Origin: UBA7703 sp034926785
GTDB taxonomy: Bacteria; Bacillota; Clostridia; Christensenellales; CAG-138
Length of the DNA: 64,000 nt
Direction of reading: 5' to 3'
Assembly (NCBI GenBank): GCA_034926785.1
Contig: JAYFQU010000023.1
Coordinates: 1 to 64,000, forward strand
Part shown: positions 1-7,984 of the stretch, piece by piece
Numbering within the stretch: the stretch's first letter is position 1
Layout of the letters: every line of letters begins with the position of its first letter
The notes under the pieces: generated by a model
Database searches by the model: none
What the model was told of the DNA's origin: nothing
What the model saw: the letters and a program-made list of their open reading frames with translations, nothing else
Program-made: the position numbers and the translations under genes

Positions 1-132
1 TCGAAAATCCCCCATGTTCCTTCAAATTTGGCGATTCATTCGCCGAATTTGTGAAAAAATGGCGCGATTCGCGTCATTTTAACCCAAAGTAAAACCCATC
101 GGCAGAGTCCGCAGGACTTTGCCGATGGGCTG
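1..132 (-). repeat. 132-bp structured repeat, copy 1
   Basis: Read on the minus strand this stretch is identical to 33649-33780 on the plus strand except for one base in the first stem. It contains at least three hairpins: a 16-bp-arm stem beginning CCCATCGGCA with loop TGC, a CGCG stem flanked by AAAATG/CATTTT, and an AAATT..GGCGA/TCGCC..AAATTT stem. It lies directly 3' of the hsp20 gene. The window starts inside or at the edge of the repeat, so the true end cannot be seen. It could be a 3'-end terminator family, a small RNA or a miniature mobile element. Confidence 0.85.
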
Positions 133-137
133 AGGCC

Positions 138-190
138 GCCATTTCTGGCGGCCCGATCCTGTTTGGGGGGCTTACCCCCGGTAACACCGT
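138..190 (-). terminator. GC-rich hairpin preceding repeat copy 1
   Basis: On the minus strand an 8-bp hairpin GGCCGCCA-GAAA-TGGCGGCC sits between the hsp20 stop codon and repeat copy 1. Copy 2 has a hairpin of different sequence at the same place, so the structure is kept while the bases change. There is no strong U-tract directly after it. Confidence 0.45.
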
Positions 191-192
191 TC

Positions 193-627
193 TTAGGCAA
201 TCTCCAGCTTACGCGAGGTGGGGAGGGTCTCCTGCTTCTTTGGTAGTGTGAGTTTGAGGATACCGTCCTCATACGCCGCAGAGATGTCCTCCACGCGGAT
301 GCCCGTCATGTCAAAGCTGCGGGAAAAACTGCCGTAGCAGCGTTCGCGCTTGACAAAGTTTCCCTTTCCGTCCTTCTCTTCCGTGCTCTCGCTGCGCTCC
401 GCGCGGATGGTCAGCGTATCGCCTTCGAGATTGACGGCAATGTCTTCCTTCTTAAATCCGGGCAGTTCGGCTTCGAGCAGATAACTCTCGCCGTTGTCAC
501 GGATATCGGTCTTAAACTCGCGGACCGCGCCCTCTCCAAAGAAGCGACGCTGCATCTCTTCGAGTTCATCAAAGGGATTGTAGAAGGTCAAGTTGCGCTT
601 TCTGCTGTAAGGTACGAGTTCGAACAT
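193..627 (-). CDS. hsp20: Hsp20/alpha-crystallin small heat-shock protein
   Basis: This is an ATP-independent holdase chaperone of 144 residues, the usual size for bacterial Hsp20. The alpha-crystallin domain spans about residues 40-135, with the ELPGFKKEDI motif early in the domain and the GILKLTLPKK segment near its end, followed by a short C-terminal tail. An upstream in-frame ATG at 633 lies only 3 nt after AGGAGG, so the ATG at 627 (MFELVPYS), about 9 nt from it, is preferred. The gene is monocistronic. A CIRCE operator at its -10 box predicts HrcA repression and heat induction. The leader is about 180 nt and GC-rich. Confidence 0.93.
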   Translation of the reverse strand: MFELVPYSRKRNLTFYNPFDELEEMQRRFFGEGAVREFKTDIRDNGESYLLEAELPGFKKEDIAVNLEGDTLTIRAERSESTEEKDGKGNFVKRERCYGSFSRSFDMTGIRVEDISAAYEDGILKLTLPKKQETLPTSRKLEIA

Positions 628-786
628 ATACATTCTCCTCCTTTGGAAAATTTATGGTTTTCTTCGGCGCCTCACCCCGGCGCCCGGGGTTTGTTGGTTT
701 ACAATTCCATTTCCTTATCGGAACACCTGTATCATACAAAAGAATTTTTACGGAAAAACAGACAGCTTGTAATGGAAATGTGAAAT

Positions 787-813
787 TTAGCACTCAACGA
801 TCTAGAGTGCTGA
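787..813 (-). promoter_or_regulatory. CIRCE element (HrcA operator) of hsp20
   Basis: The sequence reads TTAGCACTC, nine spacer bases, then GAGTGCTGA. This matches the CIRCE consensus TTAGCACTC-N9-GAGTGCTAA with one base different. It touches a minus-strand -10 box TATAAT (813-818), the normal position for HrcA repression. It is the only such site in the window. Confidence 0.92.
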
Positions 814-854
814 TTATATGGTGTACAACTCTGTTTTTACGCGCAACCAGGCGG

Positions 855-883
855 CAAAAAAACGGCGGCACGCAGCCGTCGTT
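855..883 (-). terminator. Terminator of the sensory hydrogenase operon
   Basis: On the minus strand AACGACGGC, a 5-nt loop and GCCGCCGTT are followed by a run of Ts. One G-T pair occurs in the stem. It starts immediately at the stop codon of the SpoIIE-like gene. Confidence 0.8.
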
Positions 884-2064
884 TAAAAATAACTGGTTTT
901 AATTCGCTTCCCCATCTTGGCGAGGCAGTCGGAGAGTTGTTCGATCAGGCGCATTTTGAGAGGAAAGCTAATCGGCAGTTCGGGGTTTTGATGCGCAGGA
1001 TTAGCCGCGCAGCCAACGAAGAAGTTGATATCCGTCGCCTCCTCAAAGAGCAGCCGCGCGATGCGGGAGGCGCCGTCCCGCCCGTTACTCCAGCGCTCAA
1101 ACTGACTGTTGTCCGCTAAATAGTTCCGGGCATATTCCAGAACGCGGTTAATCGTGATCACACCCTCGGTCACCAGATCCACCCCTTCAATCGTCGCCGT
1201 CGGTGGAATTTCCGGGTCGGGAAAATCCAGTTCGGCAAACAAGGGCTTGTTGAGATAGTCCGCGGCAATCGTTGAGGTGGTTCCGCCGCAGACGATATGC
1301 TTCCCCTCCTTGGTGAAAAAGAGAGACATCATCTTTCCATTGTCATCCCGGCTGGAAGGCGGGCCGCAGAGCAGATTCATCGGCACACGGGAGCGAATGC
1401 GTACGGTGCAGACCGTTGCATCGTCTCCGGGCGCCCCTGCGTAGAGTCGGTTTGTCTCCTGCAGCAGAATCGTCGAGAGCGTTTTTGCGGTGAACCCAAC
1501 GTGCCACATGGTCTCTAGGTAGCGGATGATATCCTCGCGCCGCCAGCCGAAATTATAGATTCCGCCGACCCCCGCGTGTTCCACGCCGTCGCTCATCGCG
1601 ATAAAAACGTCGTTCTCCTGCAATTTCACATCGGAGCGATAGATGCGCTTGGCGCCGATATTGAGCATCGTAGTCGGTATGTCCATGCTCTTTCCGTCGC
1701 GAAGCAGGATCACGGAGGGATTGTCGTATTGAATGATCTCTGCCTGCTCGTTGTTGACGAGACGCAGAATGGTAAACGTGGAATACGCGATGCCGCGCGT
1801 CGCGCAGACAGGCAGCGTCGCCGCCATGGTCTCCACGCATTCTTCCAGCCGCAGGCCGGCCGCCAGCATGGTGGACAGAATTTTCGACGTCAGCGTGGAG
1901 AGAATATTCGCCTTTACTCCACTGCCAAGCCCGTCCGCCAGAACAATGATAGTGGAGTTTTCCTCCTGATTGGCAATCTCGACATGATCCCCGCAGAGTT
2001 GTTCTCCGACGTGGTTGAGGCACATATATCCGATATCCGCACAGAGATTATTCGTTTTCCGCAT
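883..2064 (-). CDS. SpoIIE/PP2C-type serine phosphatase
   Basis: The 393-residue protein has the SpoIIE (PP2C) phosphatase fold over about residues 1-230. Metal-binding motifs are visible: LADGLGSG near residue 42, SDGVEHAG near 157 and GDDATV near 212. The remaining 160 residues form a C-terminal part I do not recognise. Its ATG lies 17 nt inside the end of the sensory hydrogenase gene, so the two are translationally coupled. Phosphatases of this type are known partners of group C (HydS-type) [FeFe]-hydrogenases and are thought to relay redox or H2 status to serine/threonine-phosphorylated targets. No cognate kinase or anti-sigma factor is nearby, so the target is unknown. Confidence 0.85.
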   Translation of the reverse strand: MRKTNNLCADIGYMCLNHVGEQLCGDHVEIANQEENSTIIVLADGLGSGVKANILSTLTSKILSTMLAAGLRLEECVETMAATLPVCATRGIAYSTFTILRLVNNEQAEIIQYDNPSVILLRDGKSMDIPTTMLNIGAKRIYRSDVKLQENDVFIAMSDGVEHAGVGGIYNFGWRREDIIRYLETMWHVGFTAKTLSTILLQETNRLYAGAPGDDATVCTVRIRSRVPMNLLCGPPSSRDDNGKMMSLFFTKEGKHIVCGGTTSTIAADYLNKPLFAELDFPDPEIPPTATIEGVDLVTEGVITINRVLEYARNYLADNSQFERWSNGRDGASRIARLLFEEATDINFFVGCAANPAHQNPELPISFPLKMRLIEQLSDCLAKMGKRIKTSYF

Positions 2065-3727
2065 TCGTGATCGATTCCTTCAGTTTGGTCAGCGCAATCT
2101 TGGTTTCAGCGGTCGTCTCCCCCAGCAGCGAGGCGATCTCCTGCACAACGCGCATCTGTTTTTCTACCACGCGGTCGGCAATCTCGACCGTCTGCCGACT
2201 GATGAGCTCCTTTTCACGGCGGCTCTCCTCCTCTGTGGTGACGTCGCGCAGAATCGCAATCAGGATATGCGTTGTTCTGTCGTGCACAATGGTGAGCTCC
2301 AGATACTTATTGTATTCCGCATAGTAATCCCGCTGTTCGCGGATGGACTTTCCGTTATCCAGCGCGTTTAAAAACGGCTGCGGATCCATGATGCGAATCA
2401 ACTGCTCGCCCAGCACATCGCCCTCCTGCCGGATATGCAGCATGCTCATCGCAGCCGCGTTAACCTGCTGCACCTCAAGGTCCTCGTTAACCACGAGGAT
2501 GCCGTTGGGCGTATGCCTCAGAATATTGTTGGAGAACCGCTCCGTTTTCTCCATCAGGAACGGCAGGCACATGCTGATATCCGCCTTGCCGCGGTAAACG
2601 GCTATCGCCTTTTCACGGCAGGTGTTGTAGCCGCAGCTGCCGCAGTTCAGTTCATCCTCCGGCTTCAGCTTGCCGGTTTTGGCAAGGATTTCGCGAATCT
2701 CCGACTCGGAAGGAACCACGTTGGTCACGCCAATATAACCGTGGCGCCTTGTCAGAGCGCCTTCGGAGAGCGAATCGACAGCAAAATCCCGCTTCCCGGC
2801 ATAGGTGGTCACCGCCTGATAATGGCGCACGGGCGAGTTATTATATTTTTCCATCACCGGTCCGCCGATGCAGCTGCCCGCGCAGGCGCTCATCTCCAGA
2901 AAGCAGTTTTTGATGTTTCCGGCGGCGATGTCCTCCAGCGCGGCGCGGCAGTTTTCCGTGCCGTCCACGCTCAGGCAGGTGTAACCGGTCTCCGGGATGT
3001 CCATGGTCTTGAGGATCCCTCCCACGGTGGGGAAAAATCGCGCGCGGCTTTCCTCCGCATAATCCAGCCGTGCCTCCGGTTCAATGCCCGCCGCGGCAAA
3101 CATGCGCGAGAGCTCGTCAAAGGTGAGCACCGCGTCTACGGGGCTGTTCTCCGCTTCGTCTTTTTTGGAGAGGCATGGGCCGATGAATACCGTCTTTGTG
3201 CCCGGCATGCGGCGCTTGATGTCCATACTGTGCGCAATCATCGGTGAAACAACCGGCGAAAGACAGCGAATCAGCTCAGGGTAGTATTTCCGAATCAGCA
3301 GATTAACCGAATGACAGCAGGAACTGATGATCACATCCTCCGTTCGGTCGCGCATCTGCTTTTCATACTCGCGCTTCACCAGCGTTGCGCCGATTGCGGT
3401 CTCCTCCGCCTCGGCAAAGCCGATCCGGAGCAGCGCCTCGCGCATCGCGGAAATGCCGACCCCTTCAAAATAGGCGGCAAACGACGGCGCAAGGCTCGCA
3501 ACCACGGGCGCCTCCCCATACAGCATCGCCTGCACAATCTCGGTGCCATCCGCAATTTCCTTCGCATTTTGCGGGCAAACGACAAAACACTGGCCGCAGA
3601 GGATGCATTCCTCGCTCACAATATGCGCCTGATTCGCGGAAAACCGGATGGATTTCACCGGGCAGTGGCGAATGCATTTATAGCAGTTTTTACAGTTTGA
3701 TTTTTTTAGTCTGAGGACACTCGACAT
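2048..3727 (-). CDS. hydS: Sensory (group C, HydS-type) [FeFe]-hydrogenase with PAS domain
   Basis: The 559-residue protein has, in order: two [4Fe-4S] ferredoxin motifs (Cys 12, 15, 18, 22, then CILCGQC..C); a reduced H-cluster domain with SSCCHSVN, GPCLSKKDE and SACAGSCIGG in place of the catalytic L1-L3 motifs; a further Cys cluster CGSCGYNTC; and a PAS domain starting near NILRHTPNGIL. The C-terminal tail looks helical. This layout is that of HydS enzymes, held to sense H2 or redox state rather than to turn over in bulk. The ORF extends 60 codons upstream, but that part overlaps the preceding gene and has no family similarity, so MSSVLRL is chosen. The ribosome-binding site is weak. It lies between a small ferredoxin and a SpoIIE phosphatase. 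Confidence 0.9.
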   Translation of the reverse strand: MSSVLRLKKSNCKNCYKCIRHCPVKSIRFSANQAHIVSEECILCGQCFVVCPQNAKEIADGTEIVQAMLYGEAPVVASLAPSFAAYFEGVGISAMREALLRIGFAEAEETAIGATLVKREYEKQMRDRTEDVIISSCCHSVNLLIRKYYPELIRCLSPVVSPMIAHSMDIKRRMPGTKTVFIGPCLSKKDEAENSPVDAVLTFDELSRMFAAAGIEPEARLDYAEESRARFFPTVGGILKTMDIPETGYTCLSVDGTENCRAALEDIAAGNIKNCFLEMSACAGSCIGGPVMEKYNNSPVRHYQAVTTYAGKRDFAVDSLSEGALTRRHGYIGVTNVVPSESEIREILAKTGKLKPEDELNCGSCGYNTCREKAIAVYRGKADISMCLPFLMEKTERFSNNILRHTPNGILVVNEDLEVQQVNAAAMSMLHIRQEGDVLGEQLIRIMDPQPFLNALDNGKSIREQRDYYAEYNKYLELTIVHDRTTHILIAILRDVTTEEESRREKELISRQTVEIADRVVEKQMRVVQEIASLLGETTAETKIALTKLKESITNAENE

Positions 3728-3762
3728 TCTATTTCTTTCTTGCAGCATGCCGCCGCATTGTT

Positions 3763-4032
3763 TTATTTCACTTCCGCCTGGCCTCGTTTGGAAGTGAGGC
3801 GCGGTGCAATCTTCTGAATGAAAAACAGCTCCGCCGTATCCGGGGAAAGCGAGTAATATTCGCCGTCCAGCTGCACGCTGACCCCGGTTTGGCAGTGGTT
3901 CATGCAAAACGAGCCGCCAAGATGAATCTGTCCCTCCGCCGCATAATCCTGTATCATTCGTCTGAGACGTTCAACCACCTCGCGCGATCCTTTCAGGTGA
4001 CAGGAACTCCCGATGCACACCGTGATGTTCAT
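3763..4032 (-). CDS. Small thioredoxin-like [2Fe-2S] ferredoxin
   Basis: The 89-residue protein has the thioredoxin-like ferredoxin pattern: CIGSSC (C-x4-C) near residue 6 and CMNHC (C-x3-C) near residue 44, as in the NuoE/HydC C-terminal domain. It is the first gene of the sensory hydrogenase operon and probably passes electrons to or from HydS. It is clearly paralogous to the protein at 33331-33585, which ends the hydCBA operon. The start MNITVC was chosen over an upstream start 3 codons earlier because the paralogue begins at the equivalent place. Confidence 0.85.
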   Translation of the reverse strand: MNITVCIGSSCHLKGSREVVERLRRMIQDYAAEGQIHLGGSFCMNHCQTGVSVQLDGEYYSLSPDTAELFFIQKIAPRLTSKRGQAEVK

Positions 4033-4089
4033 ACGCCACACTCCAATCGGTCAACGAATCCATGCGATCCGCATGTTTCGATTTTGTTT

Positions 4090-4126
4090 TATCGATATTA
4101 TAATACCGATATAAGAAATCTGTCAA
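4090..4126 (-). promoter_or_regulatory. Promoter and putative operator of the sensory hydrogenase operon
   Basis: On the minus strand TTGACA (4121-4126) and TATAAT (4097-4102) are 18 bp apart. Two boxes, ACCGAT (4105-4110) and ATCGAT (4091-4096), are 14 bp apart and bracket the -10 box. The hydCBA promoter at 29045-29108 has the same TTGACAGA -35 region and three ATCGAT boxes 13 and 14 bp apart. A shared DNA-binding regulator is inferred. The site does not resemble the Rex consensus. Confidence 0.7.
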
Positions 4127-4194
4127 CCCCACGCTCCGCGTGCCTCTTCTCCTGTTCACGGGCCGCACGCAGGTTCGCCACGCGCTATCCTAAC

Positions 4195-4231
4195 AAAAAA
4201 GGAGGCTCTTTGCAAATGCATTGAGCGCTCC
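4195..4231 (-). terminator. Terminator of the GGDEF region, minus strand
   Basis: On the minus strand GGAGcGCTC, a 14-nt loop and GAGCCTCC are followed by TTTTTTG. One C is bulged. It lies 40 nt after the stop codon of the diguanylate cyclase gene. Confidence 0.8.
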
Positions 4232-4270
4232 ATCGATGAACTGCTTTGTTGAAACCAGGGCAGCGCCGCG

Positions 4271-6673
4271 TTAGACGCATTTTTGTTTCAATACGCTCAT
4301 GCGCTTCTTCTTCTTTTCTTCATAGAGATATCGATCCGCCTCGTTAACAATCTGGCTGATCTCCAGGTTGTGCTGGCAGGTAAAATATGCGATCCCCATG
4401 GATGCCTCCACATAATACGGGCGGGTCGAATTACGATTGTATTCGTCAAACGCCTGCCGTATCCGGCTGGTAAACACCTCTCCAAAATCCGGACTATCCA
4501 CAATAAACATGCCGACGAACTCATCGCCTCCAAGGCGCGCAATCAAATCATTCCGTCGCACGGCCTGCTTGAGGATATCGCTCAGCGCGGAGAGTGCCAT
4601 ATCCCCCTCCGAATGGCCAAAGGTGTCGTTGATCTCCTTGAGGTGATCCAAATCCATAAAGACACAGAGCCCCGGTTTGCCCGCGTTTTCGCGGTTGAGG
4701 CGTATCGCCTGCTCGATAAACCCGCGACGGTTGAGAATGTTGCAAAGCGGATCATAGTCCGAAAGAAAGTTTAAAATCTGGTTCCGCTCCCGAATATTCT
4801 CCAGCTCACTTCCGATGATCTGTTCCTTCCGCTTCAGATCTAAAAAGTTGATGAGAATTCCGAGCTGCAGTCCAATCACATGCAGCAACGAGCTGCGCGC
4901 CATGTCCACTTCGCAAAGCAGAATGCCATATTGGATATTGCCGGAGAAAATGCTAAAGCTCATCAGATGCGTGTGCCGCTCCAGCCCAGGCAAGTCTCTG
5001 AGCGGGTGCGTTGTATCGATCACCGGCATCTGCGCCCGCGCAAAAGCGCGCACGTCGTCCTTTCGGCCATACGCGGCGAGCAAAAGCTTTTCCGGCGCAT
5101 GCTGCACCTGAGAGGTTTGCAGCGGCTGCGCCTCCGGCAGCAGACAAATGTAGATAGAGTTGAGATTGATCCCGCGCAGCCGTTTCACAATATTATAAAA
5201 AATGCTTTCCTCTTCTAAATCACTGTCCACCAAATCCCGGATGAACTCCGGAATAAACCAGGACTGCGCGCGGAAATCGTCCAGATTTTTCTCCACCATC
5301 CGAGCCTTGTAGGAAAGCAAAAATCCCTGCGTAAAGCCAAGAACATCATAGAGTTTCCTCACCTTTGGAACCCGCAGGTTCTCCGCCGGCATCTGCCCCA
5401 AATACTCGTTCAGCCGCAAGGCAACATGATAGGTCGCACTGGTAAACTCATCCGTAAACGTCTGCATCCAGTCGGCGAACCCATATTGATCGATCTTCGC
5501 GTCGGTTTCAATCTCTCTCTCCAATCGGCCAATCAGCCGATCGATCATGGTCTCGCTGCGCTCCCGTTCGCTGCCGTCGTAGCAGGCCTTCAAATCGGCG
5601 GCGATTCGCTGCAGCACGCAATCCGCATACAGCGCGCAGTCGATCCCTTCCAGTGAAAACAAATTGAGTTTCGCGTCCGGCAAACAGCCGCAGGATCGAC
5701 GGATCTGCAGTTTCGTCTCCAGCTTCGTCGAGGATACGGGTCTGCCGCAGACCAAATCGACCGCCTTGAATACCGCCATCTCACCCATCTCGTAGATATT
5801 CTGCGAAACCGTAGTCAACGGCGGCATCAACGTCCTGCTCGTAGAAAAGTTATCGAATCCCGTAAACGCGATATCCTTGCCAACTCTGATCCCACGTTTT
5901 GCGCATTCGCGATATCCGCCCCGCGCCATCTCGTCGTTGCAGAATGCAATCGCGTCTATGTCCGGATTCTCGTCGAACAGCCGCGACACCAGCGGATCGG
6001 AAAATTCGGAAAAATCGCCATAGGCGATCATCGATTCCTCCACCGGCAAATCGTATTTTCTCATGGTGTCGAAATACGCGCGCATCCGCTCTTTGATGTC
6101 GGGATGATTTTTTACCCCCGCGAGCAGGCAGATCTTATGGCAATGATGCGCCACGATCAAATGCTCGATACACTGGCAGAAACTCGAGTAGTTATCCACC
6201 GTAATACAGGATTTGTTTGACTGATCCATATCGATCTGTTCCTGCAAAATAACGGACGGCGTCTCGTCGAACCGCTTCAGGAACTGCTGGTAGGTATTTT
6301 CGCCGTCAAACCCCGATAGGGAACCGCAGGATAGAATGTAGGCGTCCGCGCCGAACATATAGGCATAGTCGTAGATGCTGTTGTGATGATACGCGGTTAT
6401 TTGCTCACTGCCGGGCTCAATAAACCCCGCGTGCCTGGGCATCCCCATCATGTAAAGAACCTGCACGCCTTCCCGCTCAGCGGTATTCAAAATTCCCTGC
6501 ATTAGTTCCATAGAAAAGTCATAGCTCACGTCGCCAATCATCACGCAAAGTGAAATTTGGTTTCTTGTTTGATGCGTCATCATGGGTGTTACAAGCTCCC
6601 TCTTCGGCAGCCCGGTGTCGCGGGCACTGCGCTTTGCCGTCTGTTTGATCTTCGGTGAAAACATCGCGCGCAA
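4271..6673 (-). CDS. Diguanylate cyclase with LacI/periplasmic-binding-protein-like sensor domain
   Basis: The product is 800 residues. About residues 35-330 form a LacI-type/type 1 periplasmic-binding-protein domain (QISLCVMIGDVSYDF at its start, IAFTGFDNFSTSRT near residue 280). About 330-620 is a helical and GAF-like linker. About 620-800 is a GGDEF domain with an intact RLGGDEF active-site loop and an RRND I-site five residues before it, so it should make c-di-GMP and be product-inhibited. No signal peptide or membrane segment is evident, so the binding domain probably sees a cytoplasmic ligand, perhaps a sugar. The start is uncertain: the ORF opens with TTG at 6673, but homology begins at the ATG pair near 6583-6580. 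It has its own promoter. Confidence 0.88.
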   Translation of the reverse strand: MRAMFSPKIKQTAKRSARDTGLPKRELVTPMMTHQTRNQISLCVMIGDVSYDFSMELMQGILNTAEREGVQVLYMMGMPRHAGFIEPGSEQITAYHHNSIYDYAYMFGADAYILSCGSLSGFDGENTYQQFLKRFDETPSVILQEQIDMDQSNKSCITVDNYSSFCQCIEHLIVAHHCHKICLLAGVKNHPDIKERMRAYFDTMRKYDLPVEESMIAYGDFSEFSDPLVSRLFDENPDIDAIAFCNDEMARGGYRECAKRGIRVGKDIAFTGFDNFSTSRTLMPPLTTVSQNIYEMGEMAVFKAVDLVCGRPVSSTKLETKLQIRRSCGCLPDAKLNLFSLEGIDCALYADCVLQRIAADLKACYDGSERERSETMIDRLIGRLEREIETDAKIDQYGFADWMQTFTDEFTSATYHVALRLNEYLGQMPAENLRVPKVRKLYDVLGFTQGFLLSYKARMVEKNLDDFRAQSWFIPEFIRDLVDSDLEEESIFYNIVKRLRGINLNSIYICLLPEAQPLQTSQVQHAPEKLLLAAYGRKDDVRAFARAQMPVIDTTHPLRDLPGLERHTHLMSFSIFSGNIQYGILLCEVDMARSSLLHVIGLQLGILINFLDLKRKEQIIGSELENIRERNQILNFLSDYDPLCNILNRRGFIEQAIRLNRENAGKPGLCVFMDLDHLKEINDTFGHSEGDMALSALSDILKQAVRRNDLIARLGGDEFVGMFIVDSPDFGEVFTSRIRQAFDEYNRNSTRPYYVEASMGIAYFTCQHNLEISQIVNEADRYLYEEKKKKRMSVLKQKCV

Positions 6674-6787
6674 GAATAGAAATTCATACTTGATCTACAA
6701 GTACATTTTTATGTGAAAAGAACGATGTGCAACACTTCGGTTTGCTGAAACAGTAGCTGCAATCAGCAGTAAACAATCCTCATTTTT

Positions 6788-6816
6788 ATTGTATTCTCGA
6801 TCTGTGCGCACGTCAA
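6788..6816 (-). promoter_or_regulatory. Promoter of the diguanylate cyclase gene
   Basis: On the minus strand TTGACG (6811-6816) and TACAAT (6788-6793) are separated by 17 bp. The 361-bp interval 6674-7034 also holds the opp terminator and otherwise nothing I recognise. Confidence 0.7.
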
Positions 6817-6953
6817 TGCTTCAATCCGTGCATTTTTAAGCTGTTCTTAAGCGTATTCGATTCGTCTTTTGCCTCATTGTCCTCCACGTCTCTATTCTTA
6901 TATGTACGTTCCTTTCTTGTATGTCCGATGGTAAGCGCAGAGAATGGCCATAG

Positions 6954-6983
6954 AAAAACTGGCACCGCGGAATACGGCGCCAG
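6954..6983 (-). terminator. Terminator of the opp operon
   Basis: On the minus strand CTGGCGCCG, a 7-nt loop and CGGTGCCAG are followed by TTTTTC. It lies 50 nt after the oppF stop codon. Confidence 0.85.
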
Positions 6984-7034
6984 CTTTGTAATTGAGCCAG
7001 GGTTATTTTTTATAGAACACTTTACAGATTCATT

Positions 7035-7982
7035 CTATTTGACGTTCCCGGTTGTCCAGCGGGCAATCTCAGCATCAGTACCCAGCACAAAATGCGTACC
7101 GTCGATATGATGCTGCGTCCCGATATTGTAATCGATATTCTCCGCTTTAAAGTCATACGCCTGTGCAACGCGTTTCTTCTCCGTGCGCGGGTTGGGATGC
7201 GGAATGGCCGAAAGTAGGCTGCGCGTATAGGGATGCACGGGGTTATTGAAAATCTCCTCCGTCGTGCCCGTCTCCACCATGTGGCCCAGATGCAGCACGC
7301 CGATGCGGTCGCTGATATATTTCACCATCGACAGATCGTGCGCAATAAAGAGATAGGCCGTGCCCGTCTCCTGCTGCAGATCGCGCATCAGGTTGACCAC
7401 CTGCGCCTGGATGGAGACATCCAGCGCGCTGATGCACTCGTCGGCAATGATGAGCTTTGGGTTCATAATCAGCGCACGCGCAATGCCGACGCGCTGACGC
7501 TGCCCGCCGCTGAACTGGTGCGGATAACGGTTTGCGTGCTCGGGCGCGAGGCCGACCTTATCCAGAATCTCCCGCACCGCCTCGTGCCGTTCTTCCCGGT
7601 TTTTGCAGAGATGATGGATGTCAAGACCCAGCGCGATGATGTCCTCAACCTTTTTTCTCGGGTTAAGACAGGCCATCGGGTCCTGAAAAATCATCTGCAT
7701 CTCCATGCGCAGGCGCGTTCTGCCGGCGCGGTTCATCCGCCCGGAGATGTCCATGCCGTCAAAGAGAATTTTGCCGTCGGTCGGTTCATAGAGACGAATC
7801 AGCGAACGCCCAATGGTGCTTTTCCCGCTGCCGCTCTCGCCTACCAGCCCGTAGGTCTCCCCGGGATAGATTACGAAATCCACCCCGTCCACGGCACGAA
7901 CCGTGAAGTTGCGGTTGATTCGAAAATGCTGCTTCAGTCCCTTCACTTCCAGAAGAGGTGTTTTTGAACTTGCTTCAGCCAT
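7035..7982 (-). CDS. oppF: Oligopeptide ABC importer, ATP-binding protein OppF
   Basis: The 315-residue ATPase has Walker A GESGSGKST near residue 50, the signature FSGGQRQRVGIARAL near 160 and Walker B LIIADE just after it. The C-terminal segment carries the oligopeptide/dipeptide family region with HPYTRSLLSAIP. It should pair with OppD to energise OppBC. AAGGAGGGG precedes the ATG, which lies 2 nt after the oppD stop. It is last in the operon. Confidence 0.93.
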   Translation of the reverse strand: MAEASSKTPLLEVKGLKQHFRINRNFTVRAVDGVDFVIYPGETYGLVGESGSGKSTIGRSLIRLYEPTDGKILFDGMDISGRMNRAGRTRLRMEMQMIFQDPMACLNPRKKVEDIIALGLDIHHLCKNREERHEAVREILDKVGLAPEHANRYPHQFSGGQRQRVGIARALIMNPKLIIADECISALDVSIQAQVVNLMRDLQQETGTAYLFIAHDLSMVKYISDRIGVLHLGHMVETGTTEEIFNNPVHPYTRSLLSAIPHPNPRTEKKRVAQAYDFKAENIDYNIGTQHHIDGTHFVLGTDAEIARWTTGNVK

Positions 7983-7984
7983 CG

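Noticed and set aside
2048..3727. HydS as a catalytic, H2-producing hydrogenase
   Set aside because: The L1 and L3 motifs deviate from those of HydA, the protein has a PAS domain and a phosphatase partner, and it lacks the NADH-linked subunits.
4090..4126. ATCGAT boxes as a Rex operator
   Set aside because: The Rex consensus TTGTTAA-N4-TTAACAA is not present at either hydrogenase promoter.
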